7,406 nt of DNA from Bacteroidetes bacterium UBA4009 (GCA_002384205.1 DGBH01000121.1:1-7406); one strand, 5' to 3'. Shown: positions 1-6,282, numbered from the stretch's first letter. Translations and numbers: made by a program. Notes: generated by a model from the letters alone, not told the origin.

Positions 1-11
1 AATTTTGGCAT
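1..11 (-). CDS. Possible start of next gene (edge fragment)
   Basis: An ATG on the minus strand (bases 11-9) lies one codon after the TAA of the sigma factor gene and in the same frame, followed by codons for Pro and Lys before the window ends. In Bacteroidota an ECF sigma gene is often followed at once by a small regulator or membrane-protein gene, so this placement suggests a co-transcribed partner. Only three codons are visible, so the product cannot be identified and the start itself is an inference from spacing. Confidence 0.3.
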
Positions 12-14
12 TGT

Positions 15-557
15 TTAAAACCAGTTCTTTAGCCAAACTTGGAGTTGCTTGCGGGCTTTAAATAATTGAGACTTAGAAGTATTCTCATTAATATTTAAAT
101 AGTCGCTTATTTCTTTGTGGCTATATCCATCAATTACAAACATGTTAAAGACAGTGCGATATCCAAGGGGTAATTGTTGCACTAAACGCATCATTTTTTC
201 TGCATCCAGCTTGCCAGTTTCTATTCGGGAAGTAAGCGGGAGCTCATTCGTATTTAGTTCCGAGACATCAAAGTGTACCTTACGTTTGCGAATTTGTTCT
301 ATGCTGGTATTCACAAAAATACGCTTCATCCAACCTTGGAAACTACCCGTAAATTGAAACTTGCCTATACTATTAAAAACCTTGATAAAGCCTTCTTGCA
401 AAGCATCTTTAGCTTCATCTTCGTTGGTCATATATCGTAAGCAAATGCTGTACATGGTTCCTGAGTGTATATCGTAAATTTTTTTAAAAGCGTTATGATC
501 TCCATTGCTGCAAGCTTTAATCAAAGATATTTCATCGTGTGATTCACTAGGGCTCAT
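15..557 (-). CDS. ECF-type RNA polymerase sigma-70 factor
   Basis: This 180-residue protein has the size and two-domain layout of an extracytoplasmic-function sigma factor, which directs RNA polymerase to a specific promoter set. Region 2 spans about residues 20-93: the core-binding and -10-recognition helices include DEAKDALQEGFIKVF (47-61) and GWMKRIFVNTSIEQIRKRK (75-93). A short polar linker (94-118) follows. Region 4 spans about 119-172, with the helix-turn-helix in LPLGYRTVFNMFVIDGYSHK (129-148) and the following EISDYLNINENTSKSQLFKA; it binds the -35-like element. There is no extra C-terminal domain. The ATG at 557 is chosen because an in-frame stop lies 15 bases upstream and region 2 begins shortly after it. 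It lies 51 bp after the YbjN-like gene with no -7 box in the gap, so it may be read from that gene's promoter. No anti-sigma gene is visible inside the window. The family call is strong; the regulon is unknown. Confidence 0.95.
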   Translation of the reverse strand: MSPSESHDEISLIKACSNGDHNAFKKIYDIHSGTMYSICLRYMTNEDEAKDALQEGFIKVFNSIGKFQFTGSFQGWMKRIFVNTSIEQIRKRKVHFDVSELNTNELPLTSRIETGKLDAEKMMRLVQQLPLGYRTVFNMFVIDGYSHKEISDYLNINENTSKSQLFKARKQLQVWLKNWF

Positions 558-608
558 TGCGCTGGATGTGCTTTAGATGTACTCAGAGGTGGAGAGGTTG
601 CCCGAGGG

Positions 609-1073
609 TTATATTTTTTTTACGTGATACTTTTCTGAAAGGTATTCTTTCAGGTTCTCTGCATAATAACCTACTGCTTCTATCGGTTCTATGACTTCGG
701 TTTCGTTTAGGCCTTCGAGAACACGTTTAAATTGAATGCTCACTATGCGTTGTTCTGAATTCGCAATAAATGAAGCAGAAAAAAGATGAAAATTGAGGTG
801 GGCCAATTCTTCCATAAACATCGCTAAGTGCTCATCGGCAGGATATTCGCATATGGGTGCAACAATTTGAAAAATACCTGCAATCTTTTGTCGATCAAAA
901 TATTGCCATTGCGTAGTTTCGGTAGGTTGCCATATGTCCACATACAACTCGGTGTCATCGCCTCGTTGTATTAAGTATTCGCCGTCATTCTCACAACGAA
1001 TTTGTTCTGGCGTAAGGTTTAAGTGTTCTTTAACTACTTTTTCGAATATAGATATGGCCTCTGTAACTTGCAT
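609..1073 (-). CDS. Small YbjN-like / secretion-chaperone-fold protein
   Basis: This is a 154-residue acidic, soluble protein with no signal peptide or membrane segment, so it is probably cytoplasmic. It starts with an amphipathic helix (about residues 5-17), followed by beta-rich sequence containing YLIQRGDDTELYVDIW (33-48) and FQIVAPIC (68-75). Then come a helix (83-98), another strand pair (99-117) and a C-terminal helix (129-148). This alpha-beta-alpha order, with the 'variable strands then APIC' pattern, resembles YbjN or type III secretion chaperone-like domains, which are small dimeric proteins often of unknown function. I rely on overall pattern, not a diagnostic motif, so the family call is tentative; the coding call is firm. 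The ATG at 1073 lies 14 bp after a consensus -7 box. The gene sits between an exported propeller gene and an ECF sigma gene and could form a two-gene unit with the latter. Confidence 0.6.
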   Translation of the reverse strand: MQVTEAISIFEKVVKEHLNLTPEQIRCENDGEYLIQRGDDTELYVDIWQPTETTQWQYFDRQKIAGIFQIVAPICEYPADEHLAMFMEELAHLNFHLFSASFIANSEQRIVSIQFKRVLEGLNETEVIEPIEAVGYYAENLKEYLSEKYHVKKI

Positions 1074-1087
1074 GATTGAATATAGCG

Positions 1088-1095
1088 CAAAAATA
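1088..1095 (-). promoter_or_regulatory. Bacteroidota -7 box upstream of YbjN-like gene
   Basis: On the minus strand this reads TATTTTTG, an exact match to the Bacteroidota -7 consensus TAnnTTTG, ending 14 bp before the ATG at 1073. No clear -33 TTG is present at the usual spacing, so the assignment rests on the -7 element and its position in a 58-bp intergenic gap. It would drive the YbjN-like gene and possibly the sigma factor. Confidence 0.5.
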
Positions 1096-1112
1096 AGGTT
1101 AGTAATAGGTTA
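1096..1112. repeat. Direct repeat AGGTTA x2 next to -7 box
   Basis: AGGTTA occurs at 1096-1101 and again at 1107-1112, 11 bp start to start (one helical turn), directly upstream of the -7 box of the YbjN-like gene. It could be a regulator site, but the units are short and AT-rich, so chance is possible. Confidence 0.3.
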
Positions 1113-1131
1113 ATAGCAGGTAGATTTCTAA

Positions 1132-3960
1132 TTATTGAATCATAAAGCTGTTTTCTAGGGTTTGAGATCCGTTATTTAGGGAGATAGTATACTTGCCTTT
1201 TACAGGATAGTATTTACCGAGATCTCCTTTTTTAAGATTATTACTCAGATTTTCTTGAAACTTAAGCTCTATGGAATGCGTATTGAATCCCTTTTTTCCG
1301 TTAATGTCTTTTTCAAGTACTAGATTTCCTTTTTCATCTGTAATTGCCAAGGTTATGTTGGATCGCTCACTAAGATAAAAAACCACCTCTTTTCTGGGTG
1401 CGGTTTCTTTCCATTCATAGCTCAGGTTACCCCAGTTTTCACGGTATTTTAACGGATCCATTTTTAAAAATACAAAGCCCGAATCTAGGTAGGTAGCAGA
1501 TTGGTACACAGGTTCAAGTTGAATCTTATAAATACTTCTGCCATGCGTGCCCACTAACAAGTCTCGCTGCTCTTGTTGTATTGCCAAGTCATGAATCGCT
1601 ACAGGAGGCAAATCGCTAAATGCTTGAAAGGTAGTTCCTCTATCTGTAGAAATATATAAGCCTGCGTCAGATCCTACGTATAAAATGTCTTCTGTTGTTG
1701 CATCTTCTTTTAGAGCATTTAAGCATTCTGCAGGTAAATTCTTGCCTAATGGTGTCCAGGTAGTTCCATAATCTTCAGAGATGTAAATGTAGGAATTAAA
1801 GTGGTCCCAGGTATGTCCATTCAATAGGGCATACACACGTTCTTTTTTATGTTCGCTGGCTACAATTTTTTTTATCCAAAGGTGTTGGGGAAGTTTCTGT
1901 GATATGTTGTTCCATGTTTCTCCTCCGTTTTTGGTAAGCTGAATGTTACCATCATCTGTGCCTGCATAGATTAACCCAAATTTAAATTTACTTTCGGATA
2001 TACACGAAATAGTACCATAGCTCACATCGCCATCTTTTCTGCCATTACTCAAGTCTGGGCTTATCTCTTCAAAAGTTTCTCCTTTATTCATACTGCGATG
2101 CAGTTTGTTGCTCGCCATATACATAATATCTTGATTGTGCATGGATAAAAGGATAGGTGTCTGCCAATTCCAGCGCAGTTTCTCCGTTTTTAGGTCGTGC
2201 ATAGGATGTATGTACGTATAGCCCCCGTTAGCATCTCTGCGGTAATAGTGCCCAAATTGAGAACCTGTATATACCGTTTGGTCTCTATCGTCTATCTGGA
2301 TTTGCATACCATCGCCACCGGCAATGCGTTCATAGGGATATTTGCCTTCTTGGTGCCATGAGTTACTGTAACTATAATTATTTGGACCTTTCCAAACGCC
2401 GTTATCTTGCAATCCACCGTAAACATTATAATATTTTTGATTGTCAACTGCAATGGTGTAAAACTGCCCAACTGCTGGAGAGTTGCACTTAGTCCAATGG
2501 TTTCCGCCATCATAACTAATGTTTACCCCTCCATCGTTGCCATTAATAAGATGAAGAGGATTGTCAGGATTTACCCAGATATAATGATGATCTACGTGCA
2601 CATTATCGCCACCCGAAAATGTAAAACTACCTCCACCATTATATGATTGCAAGAGAGGTACACCCGCTATAAAAACATGATTTTCGTCTTTCGGGTTTAC
2701 CGTAACCACCCCAAAATAATAACCATACGAATAGCAAACATTTTCGAGAACGCCATCATGGATTTTAGCCCATGTTTTACCAGCATCTGTGCTGCGATAT
2801 AGTTCGGCGCCTTTCACGGGATCTTCAAACATTACCGCATTTTCATCGTGCAGATATTCATAAAAATCATAAGGCATTAGTTCGCCTTTTTTCGCCATTT
2901 TTTGAATGTCTTTTGCTTTGTATTTGTCTGGAAAACGATTTTGTTTTAAAAATGTATTTAAAGAGGAGTCACTCAAATTCTTAAACGAATCCAGCGTCAT
3001 GGTTTGAAAAGATTTCTTGGTTAATCCTTCACTAGAAGCTTCTTCTTTTTTGTATTGCTCTTGATTATCTAGTAAAGCATAAATAGAATTCCCACTTGCG
3101 CTAAGCCCAATCCTTCCTATGTTTTCACCTGACGGGAAGGATGCAGATTTGCTCCACGAGTCGCCACCGTCTTCAGAAATATGTACCCCGCTATTTTTGC
3201 CTCCCTCCCAAAAATTCCAAGCTCTTCGTCCTTTTTGCCACATAGCGGCATAGAGTCTATTGGAATTTATGGGGTCTAGTTCCAAATCAATAGCACTGGT
3301 ATTTTCATCAACAAAGAGTGTTTGTTTCCAGGTTTTCCCGCCATCTATCGTTTTATATATTCCACGTTCTTTATTGTGAGAAAAAAGGCTACCCATACTC
3401 GCAACATAGATAACATTGCTCTTGGTAGGATGAAGAATAATTCGACTAATGTGTTGGGTGGCAGCAAGTCCTAGGTACTCCCAAAACTTCCAAACTTGCG
3501 GGTCGTTTATGCTAAAATCACATTTAAAAACTCCAAAACCAGCATAACTAGATCGGCTGGAGTTAGCCTCGCCAGTTCCTACATATAGGATCTTATCTAC
3601 CCAGTTGACTGCCAAAGCACCGCAATGAATAGTATATCCATTGTCATCAAAAACCGAAGTAAAGCTTTGTCCGTTGTTTTTGGTTTCCCATACCCCGCCT
3701 GTTGCGTATGCTACAAAAAAGTGTTTGGTGTCGTAAGGATCTATGGCCATGTCCACTACCCGTCCACTCATTATAGTGGGGCCTATGTTGGTCGCTTCTA
3801 TGCCAAGGTAAGATGAGTTGGCTTTCAGCTCATTTCTTTTTTCTACGCCAGCAAGTCTTTCTTTTTCGGCTGTTGGCCTTATGGGATTAGAGGGATATTG
3901 AGCCAAGGACCCAAAACCACATAATAGTATAACGCTTAAAGCGAATGTCTTTCTGTGCAT
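1132..3960 (-). CDS. Exported BNR/Asp-box (VPS10-like) beta-propeller protein
   Basis: The 942-residue product begins with a signal peptide (about residues 1-20; basic MHRK, hydrophobic core, cleavage near SLA|Q), so it is exported. The body is a sortilin/VPS10- or BNR-like propeller carrying about ten Asp-box-like motifs (S/T-x-D/N-x-G-x-T/S-W/F). Examples are TIDGGKTW (204), SEDGGDSW (262), STDAGKTW (390), SYDGGNHW (482), TKNGGETW (676), SEDYGTTW (728) and STDRGTTF (771). A charged helical stretch (about 300-384) interrupts the propeller. After residue 840 comes a beta-sandwich segment resembling FlgD-type Ig domains; no T9SS sorting domain follows. Such proteins are often annotated 'glycosyl hydrolase', but Asp boxes do not show catalysis and no sialidase active site is evident, so the substrate is unknown. 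I prefer the ATG at 3960 over a GTG at 3975, because the signal peptide begins at MHRK and the GTG overlaps promoter-like sequence. Confidence 0.9.
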   Translation of the reverse strand: MHRKTFALSVILLCGFGSLAQYPSNPIRPTAEKERLAGVEKRNELKANSSYLGIEATNIGPTIMSGRVVDMAIDPYDTKHFFVAYATGGVWETKNNGQSFTSVFDDNGYTIHCGALAVNWVDKILYVGTGEANSSRSSYAGFGVFKCDFSINDPQVWKFWEYLGLAATQHISRIILHPTKSNVIYVASMGSLFSHNKERGIYKTIDGGKTWKQTLFVDENTSAIDLELDPINSNRLYAAMWQKGRRAWNFWEGGKNSGVHISEDGGDSWSKSASFPSGENIGRIGLSASGNSIYALLDNQEQYKKEEASSEGLTKKSFQTMTLDSFKNLSDSSLNTFLKQNRFPDKYKAKDIQKMAKKGELMPYDFYEYLHDENAVMFEDPVKGAELYRSTDAGKTWAKIHDGVLENVCYSYGYYFGVVTVNPKDENHVFIAGVPLLQSYNGGGSFTFSGGDNVHVDHHYIWVNPDNPLHLINGNDGGVNISYDGGNHWTKCNSPAVGQFYTIAVDNQKYYNVYGGLQDNGVWKGPNNYSYSNSWHQEGKYPYERIAGGDGMQIQIDDRDQTVYTGSQFGHYYRRDANGGYTYIHPMHDLKTEKLRWNWQTPILLSMHNQDIMYMASNKLHRSMNKGETFEEISPDLSNGRKDGDVSYGTISCISESKFKFGLIYAGTDDGNIQLTKNGGETWNNISQKLPQHLWIKKIVASEHKKERVYALLNGHTWDHFNSYIYISEDYGTTWTPLGKNLPAECLNALKEDATTEDILYVGSDAGLYISTDRGTTFQAFSDLPPVAIHDLAIQQEQRDLLVGTHGRSIYKIQLEPVYQSATYLDSGFVFLKMDPLKYRENWGNLSYEWKETAPRKEVVFYLSERSNITLAITDEKGNLVLEKDINGKKGFNTHSIELKFQENLSNNLKKGDLGKYYPVKGKYTISLNNGSQTLENSFMIQ

Positions 3961-3964
3961 TTGG

Positions 3965-3972
3965 CGAATATA
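3965..3972 (-). promoter_or_regulatory. Possible -7 box of the propeller gene
   Basis: The minus strand reads TATATTCG, one mismatch from TAnnTTTG, ending only 4 bp before the ATG at 3960. This would give a very short or absent leader, which fits the lack of a Shine-Dalgarno sequence. No -33 TTG is visible, so the call is weak. Confidence 0.35.
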
Positions 3973-3974
3973 CA

Positions 3975-4004
3975 CTGAGAAAGTATTATTTTTATTCTGA
4001 GAAA
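3975..4004. repeat. Direct repeat CTGAGAAA x2, 22-bp spacing
   Basis: CTGAGAAA occurs at 3975-3982 and 3997-4004, exactly 22 bp apart (about two helical turns). It lies between the TonB-C gene stop and the propeller gene start, just upstream of the possible -7 box. The geometry suits a dimeric activator or repressor site; no regulator can be named. Confidence 0.4.
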
Positions 4005-4024
4005 AATGAGGTTCCCTGCGGAGT

Positions 4025-4510
4025 CTAATATATATCGTATTTAATAGGTAAGCGATATCGCATATTTACGTTTTTACCTTTTTGTGTGGCAGGTTTCCAT
4101 CTTGGTGAGTTTGCCAAAAGGTTTGCTGCGCAAGTTCCCAAACAATAATCATTGGACGAAATTATTTCCTCTTTTTCTAATCGTAGTTTTTTTCTCCCTT
4201 TTCTGCCTTTGATTTTTTTGCTTTGGTATAGTTTTATTTTTTCAACGGACACGTCATTTACATAACCGTTTTTATCTACCACAAACATGAGGTAAACAAT
4301 TCCTGAAATATCATTCTCTAATGCCTCTTTGGGATATTCTAGATTTTCCATAATAAACCAGTTTAAACTATCTTGTCCACCGGGGAACTCTGCCAGCGTC
4401 TCGTAATCTGTAAAAACAGGTTTTGTTGATTTTGTAGAGTCTGTTTGTGCTACACAAGTTTGTGAAAAAACAACGAATAGGAGGAGTGAGCTTATCTTGA
4501 TAAAATTCAT
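4025..4510 (-). CDS. Secreted TonB C-terminal-domain protein
   Basis: This 161-residue protein starts with a signal peptide (about residues 1-21, cleavage near CVA|Q or AQ|T) instead of the uncleaved membrane anchor of classical TonB, so it is probably a soluble periplasmic protein. The mature part has the usual Bacteroidota lead-in EFPGG (41-45). The TonB C-terminal fold follows: YPKEALENDISGIVYLMFVV (59-78), DKNGYVNDVSVEK (79-91), then the final helix and strand with SPRWKPATQKGKNVNMRYRL (135-154). Between the second strand and the helix lies an unusually long basic insert (about 92-118). A CLGTC pair (123-127) could form a disulfide. There is no lipobox around Cys19. The start codon lies 3 bp past the pyrC stop, so the two are almost certainly co-transcribed. 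Such proteins are often annotated 'energy transducer TonB', but without a transmembrane anchor a role in outer-membrane transport energising is unproven. Confidence 0.85.
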   Translation of the reverse strand: MNFIKISSLLLFVVFSQTCVAQTDSTKSTKPVFTDYETLAEFPGGQDSLNWFIMENLEYPKEALENDISGIVYLMFVVDKNGYVNDVSVEKIKLYQSKKIKGRKGRKKLRLEKEEIISSNDYCLGTCAANLLANSPRWKPATQKGKNVNMRYRLPIKYDIY

Positions 4511-4513
4511 ATT

Positions 4514-5851
4514 TTATGGATTGAATATGAGCCTTTCGCCCTTTTTGCTCTCGTCAAATTTGCCAAAGGAATAAGCTAGGTGTCCAGAGACAATTGTTTG
4601 TTCGATAGCGGTTGTAAATACCTCACCTTCTAGCGGGCTCCATCCACATTTGTATAAGATGTTATTTTTGCTTACGGTCTCTTGTGTTTCAGGATTTAGA
4701 ATTACGATGTCTGCATAATATCCTTCCCTTAAGTAGCCTCTTTTTTGGATTCCAAATAAGTCGGCGGGAGCGTGACACATTTTCTCTATTACTTTGTTTA
4801 CGGCTATTTTGCCTGTCTTAGCATGCTCCAACATAAGTTGTAAGCTGTGCTGCACTAAGGGTAAACCACTTGGTGCTTTTGCGTACTTGTTCTGCTTCTC
4901 TTCCCACGTATGCGGTGCGTGATCGGTTGCAATAATGTCGAAATAATCGTTATTTAATGCATGCCATAACGCGTTTTGATCTGCTTCTGATTTTATAGCG
5001 GGGTTGCATTTTATAAGACTTCCTTTTTGAGTATAATGCGTATCATTAAAAGAGAGATGGTGCACACATACTTCTGCGGTTATTCTTTTTTGAGATAAAG
5101 GAATAACGTTGGTAAAAAGCGCGATTTCTTTGGCCGTAGAAATGTGTAATATATGAAGACGAGCATTGTATTCTCTGGCCAGGTCACTTGCCATTTTGCT
5201 GCTCAGATAACAAGCTTCCTCATCACGAATTATAGGGTGAGCTTCCATAGGAATGTCTTCACCGTATTTAGCCACAAACTTTGCGGTATTACGGCGAATC
5301 GTTTCTTCGTCTTCGCAATGTGTAGCAATAAGCATTGGGGTTTGCGAAAAAATACCCCGTAATGTATCCTCATTATCTACGAGCATGTCTCCAGTGCTAC
5401 TTCCCATGAATAATTTTACACCGCATACTGTTTTGGGATCCGTTTTTAGTACTTCTTCTATATTGTCATTGGTGCCGCCCATAAAGAATGAATAATTGGC
5501 TAGCGAACAATCGTTTGCTCTTGCGTATTTTTTGGCCAGTTCTTCCTGCGTGGTGGCTTGGGGAATGGTGTTTGGCATTTCCATATAGGAAGTAGTGCCT
5601 CCTGCAACAGCAGCCTTTGCTTCGGTGTATATTTCTGCTTTATGGGTGAGCCCCGGTTCACGAAAATGCACTTGGTCATCTATTACGCCTGGGACTACCC
5701 ATTTTCCTGATGCGTCGATGGTTTTGTCCGCACTGCGGCTAATTCCATTTTTCGATATTTCTGCTATAAAACCATTTTCGATATAGATGTCAGCTATAAA
5801 TTGTTGGTTTTCGTTAATTAGCAGTCCGTTTTTGATTAAAATTGAAGGCAT
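4514..5851 (-). CDS. pyrC: Dihydroorotase
   Basis: The 445-residue amidohydrolase matches type I dihydroorotases, which reversibly cyclise N-carbamoyl-L-aspartate to L-dihydroorotate in cytoplasmic de novo pyrimidine synthesis. Visible landmarks are the metal/substrate loop DDQVHFREPGLTH (58-70, with His62 and Arg64), MPNT (92-95), and the lysine expected to be carbamylated, Lys146 in GVKLFMGSSTG. Metal-ligand histidines are His178 (ATHCED) and His236 (HILHIS), and the catalytic Asp310 lies in ATDHAPH. A C-terminal beta segment with ADIVILNPE (380-388) completes the amidohydrolase sandwich. The first His of the usual HxH pair is Gln60. Allantoinase and hydantoinase are relatives, but the FREPG loop and GVKLFMGSS favour dihydroorotase. 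The ATG at 5851 is fixed by the N-terminal beta domain (SILIKNGLLI). The start is 2 bp from the divergent Nudix start, and a consensus -7 box lies 10 bp upstream inside the Nudix gene. Confidence 0.94.
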   Translation of the reverse strand: MPSILIKNGLLINENQQFIADIYIENGFIAEISKNGISRSADKTIDASGKWVVPGVIDDQVHFREPGLTHKAEIYTEAKAAVAGGTTSYMEMPNTIPQATTQEELAKKYARANDCSLANYSFFMGGTNDNIEEVLKTDPKTVCGVKLFMGSSTGDMLVDNEDTLRGIFSQTPMLIATHCEDEETIRRNTAKFVAKYGEDIPMEAHPIIRDEEACYLSSKMASDLAREYNARLHILHISTAKEIALFTNVIPLSQKRITAEVCVHHLSFNDTHYTQKGSLIKCNPAIKSEADQNALWHALNNDYFDIIATDHAPHTWEEKQNKYAKAPSGLPLVQHSLQLMLEHAKTGKIAVNKVIEKMCHAPADLFGIQKRGYLREGYYADIVILNPETQETVSKNNILYKCGWSPLEGEVFTTAIEQTIVSGHLAYSFGKFDESKKGERLIFNP

Positions 5852-5871
5852 ATATGGTCAGCAAATTTAAT
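5835..5871. promoter_or_regulatory. Palindromic divergent start region (pyrC / Nudix)
   Basis: A 37-bp near-palindrome has arms ATTAAAATTG (5835-5844) and CAAATTTAAT (5862-5871), matching 9 of 10 when one is reverse-complemented. At its middle is the perfect palindrome CATATATG (5849-5856), which holds both divergent start codons, pyrC reading left and Nudix reading right. Each arm holds a TAnnTTTG-like box 9-10 bp from the start codon it would serve. It looks like a minimal bidirectional promoter and possibly an operator; function is inferred. Confidence 0.5.
5837..5844 (+). promoter_or_regulatory. Weak -7 box for the Nudix gene
   Basis: TAAAATTG has one mismatch to TAnnTTTG and ends 9 bp before the Nudix ATG, inside the first codons of pyrC on the other strand. 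No -33 TTG at the expected distance was found, so confidence is low on its own; symmetry with the opposite arm supports it. Confidence 0.3.
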
Positions 5872-6282
5872 GTACGCGTATATGGTATTTGGATAAAAGA
5901 AGGTAAAATTTTAGTCAGTAACGAAAATATCAATGGTTTTAAGATGTTAAAACTGCCAGGCGGCGGATTAGAGTTGGGTGAAGGGACGAAAGATTGTCTA
6001 GTAAGAGAGTTTAAGGAAGAGTTAAATGTGACCGTAAAAATAGAACAACTTTTACATGTGACCGAAAATTTTATTGAAAGTGCTTTCAGAAAAGAGGAGC
6101 AAATTATAGCTGTACATTATAGGGTAAGTTGTAATGATACAATAGATAACATGCACACCATTCAGCCTACTAAGTTGGGAGGAGATAATACACATCTATT
6201 TGAATGGCGAACGCTTGATCAGCTATTACTAACTGAACTTACTTTTGATATGGACAAGCAGGCTTTAGCGAAGTTAACGTAG
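5854..6282 (+). CDS. Nudix hydrolase
   Basis: The 142-residue protein has a Nudix fold, whose members hydrolyse nucleoside diphosphates linked to another group (X), usually with Mg2+. The Nudix box G-x5-E-x7-R-E-U-x-E-E-x-G-U maps to Gly37, Glu43, Arg51-Glu52, Glu55-Glu56 and Val59, so the metal-binding glutamates are all present. The late Gly is Asn58. An N-terminal strand (FNVRVYGIWI, 5-14) and the loop KLPGG (33-37) are typical. The substrate cannot be told; candidates include oxidised nucleotides, ADP-ribose or sugar nucleotides. The ATG at 5854 is preferred: GAAGG lies 5 bp upstream as a possible ribosome-binding site, and the fold begins immediately. An upstream in-frame TTG (5842) would overlap pyrC. 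It is the only plus-strand gene here, 2 bp from the pyrC start and overlapping the adhesin-like gene's 3' end by 9 bp. Confidence 0.93.
   Translation: MVSKFNVRVYGIWIKEGKILVSNENINGFKMLKLPGGGLELGEGTKDCLVREFKEELNVTVKIEQLLHVTENFIESAFRKEEQIIAVHYRVSCNDTIDNMHTIQPTKLGGDNTHLFEWRTLDQLLLTELTFDMDKQALAKLT

Noticed and set aside
591..608. tRNA-Ser-like start (GGAGAGGTTGCCCGAGGG) on the plus strand
   Set aside because: Only the first ~18 bases resemble a tRNA. No anticodon stem, T-loop (GGTTCGAATCC-like) or matching acceptor end follows; the next bases are the end of the YbjN-like gene.
558..608. Terminator between the YbjN-like and sigma genes
   Set aside because: The GC-richer stretch forms no convincing stem followed by a T run on the minus strand.
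2407..2984. Plus-strand open frames opposite the propeller gene
   Set aside because: They are short, low in recognisable domains and antisense to a strong coding region; they look like shadows.
3973..3975. GTG start for the propeller protein
   Set aside because: The ATG at 3960 begins a well-formed signal peptide, and the GTG falls in promoter-like sequence. It cannot be ruled out completely.
4452..4456. Lipoprotein signal around Cys19 of the TonB-C protein
   Set aside because: The residues before the Cys (FSQT) do not form a lipobox; an ordinary signal peptidase site fits better.
5842..5844. TTG start for the Nudix gene
   Set aside because: It would overlap pyrC and add four residues before the fold begins. 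The ATG at 5854 has a GAAGG 5 bp upstream.
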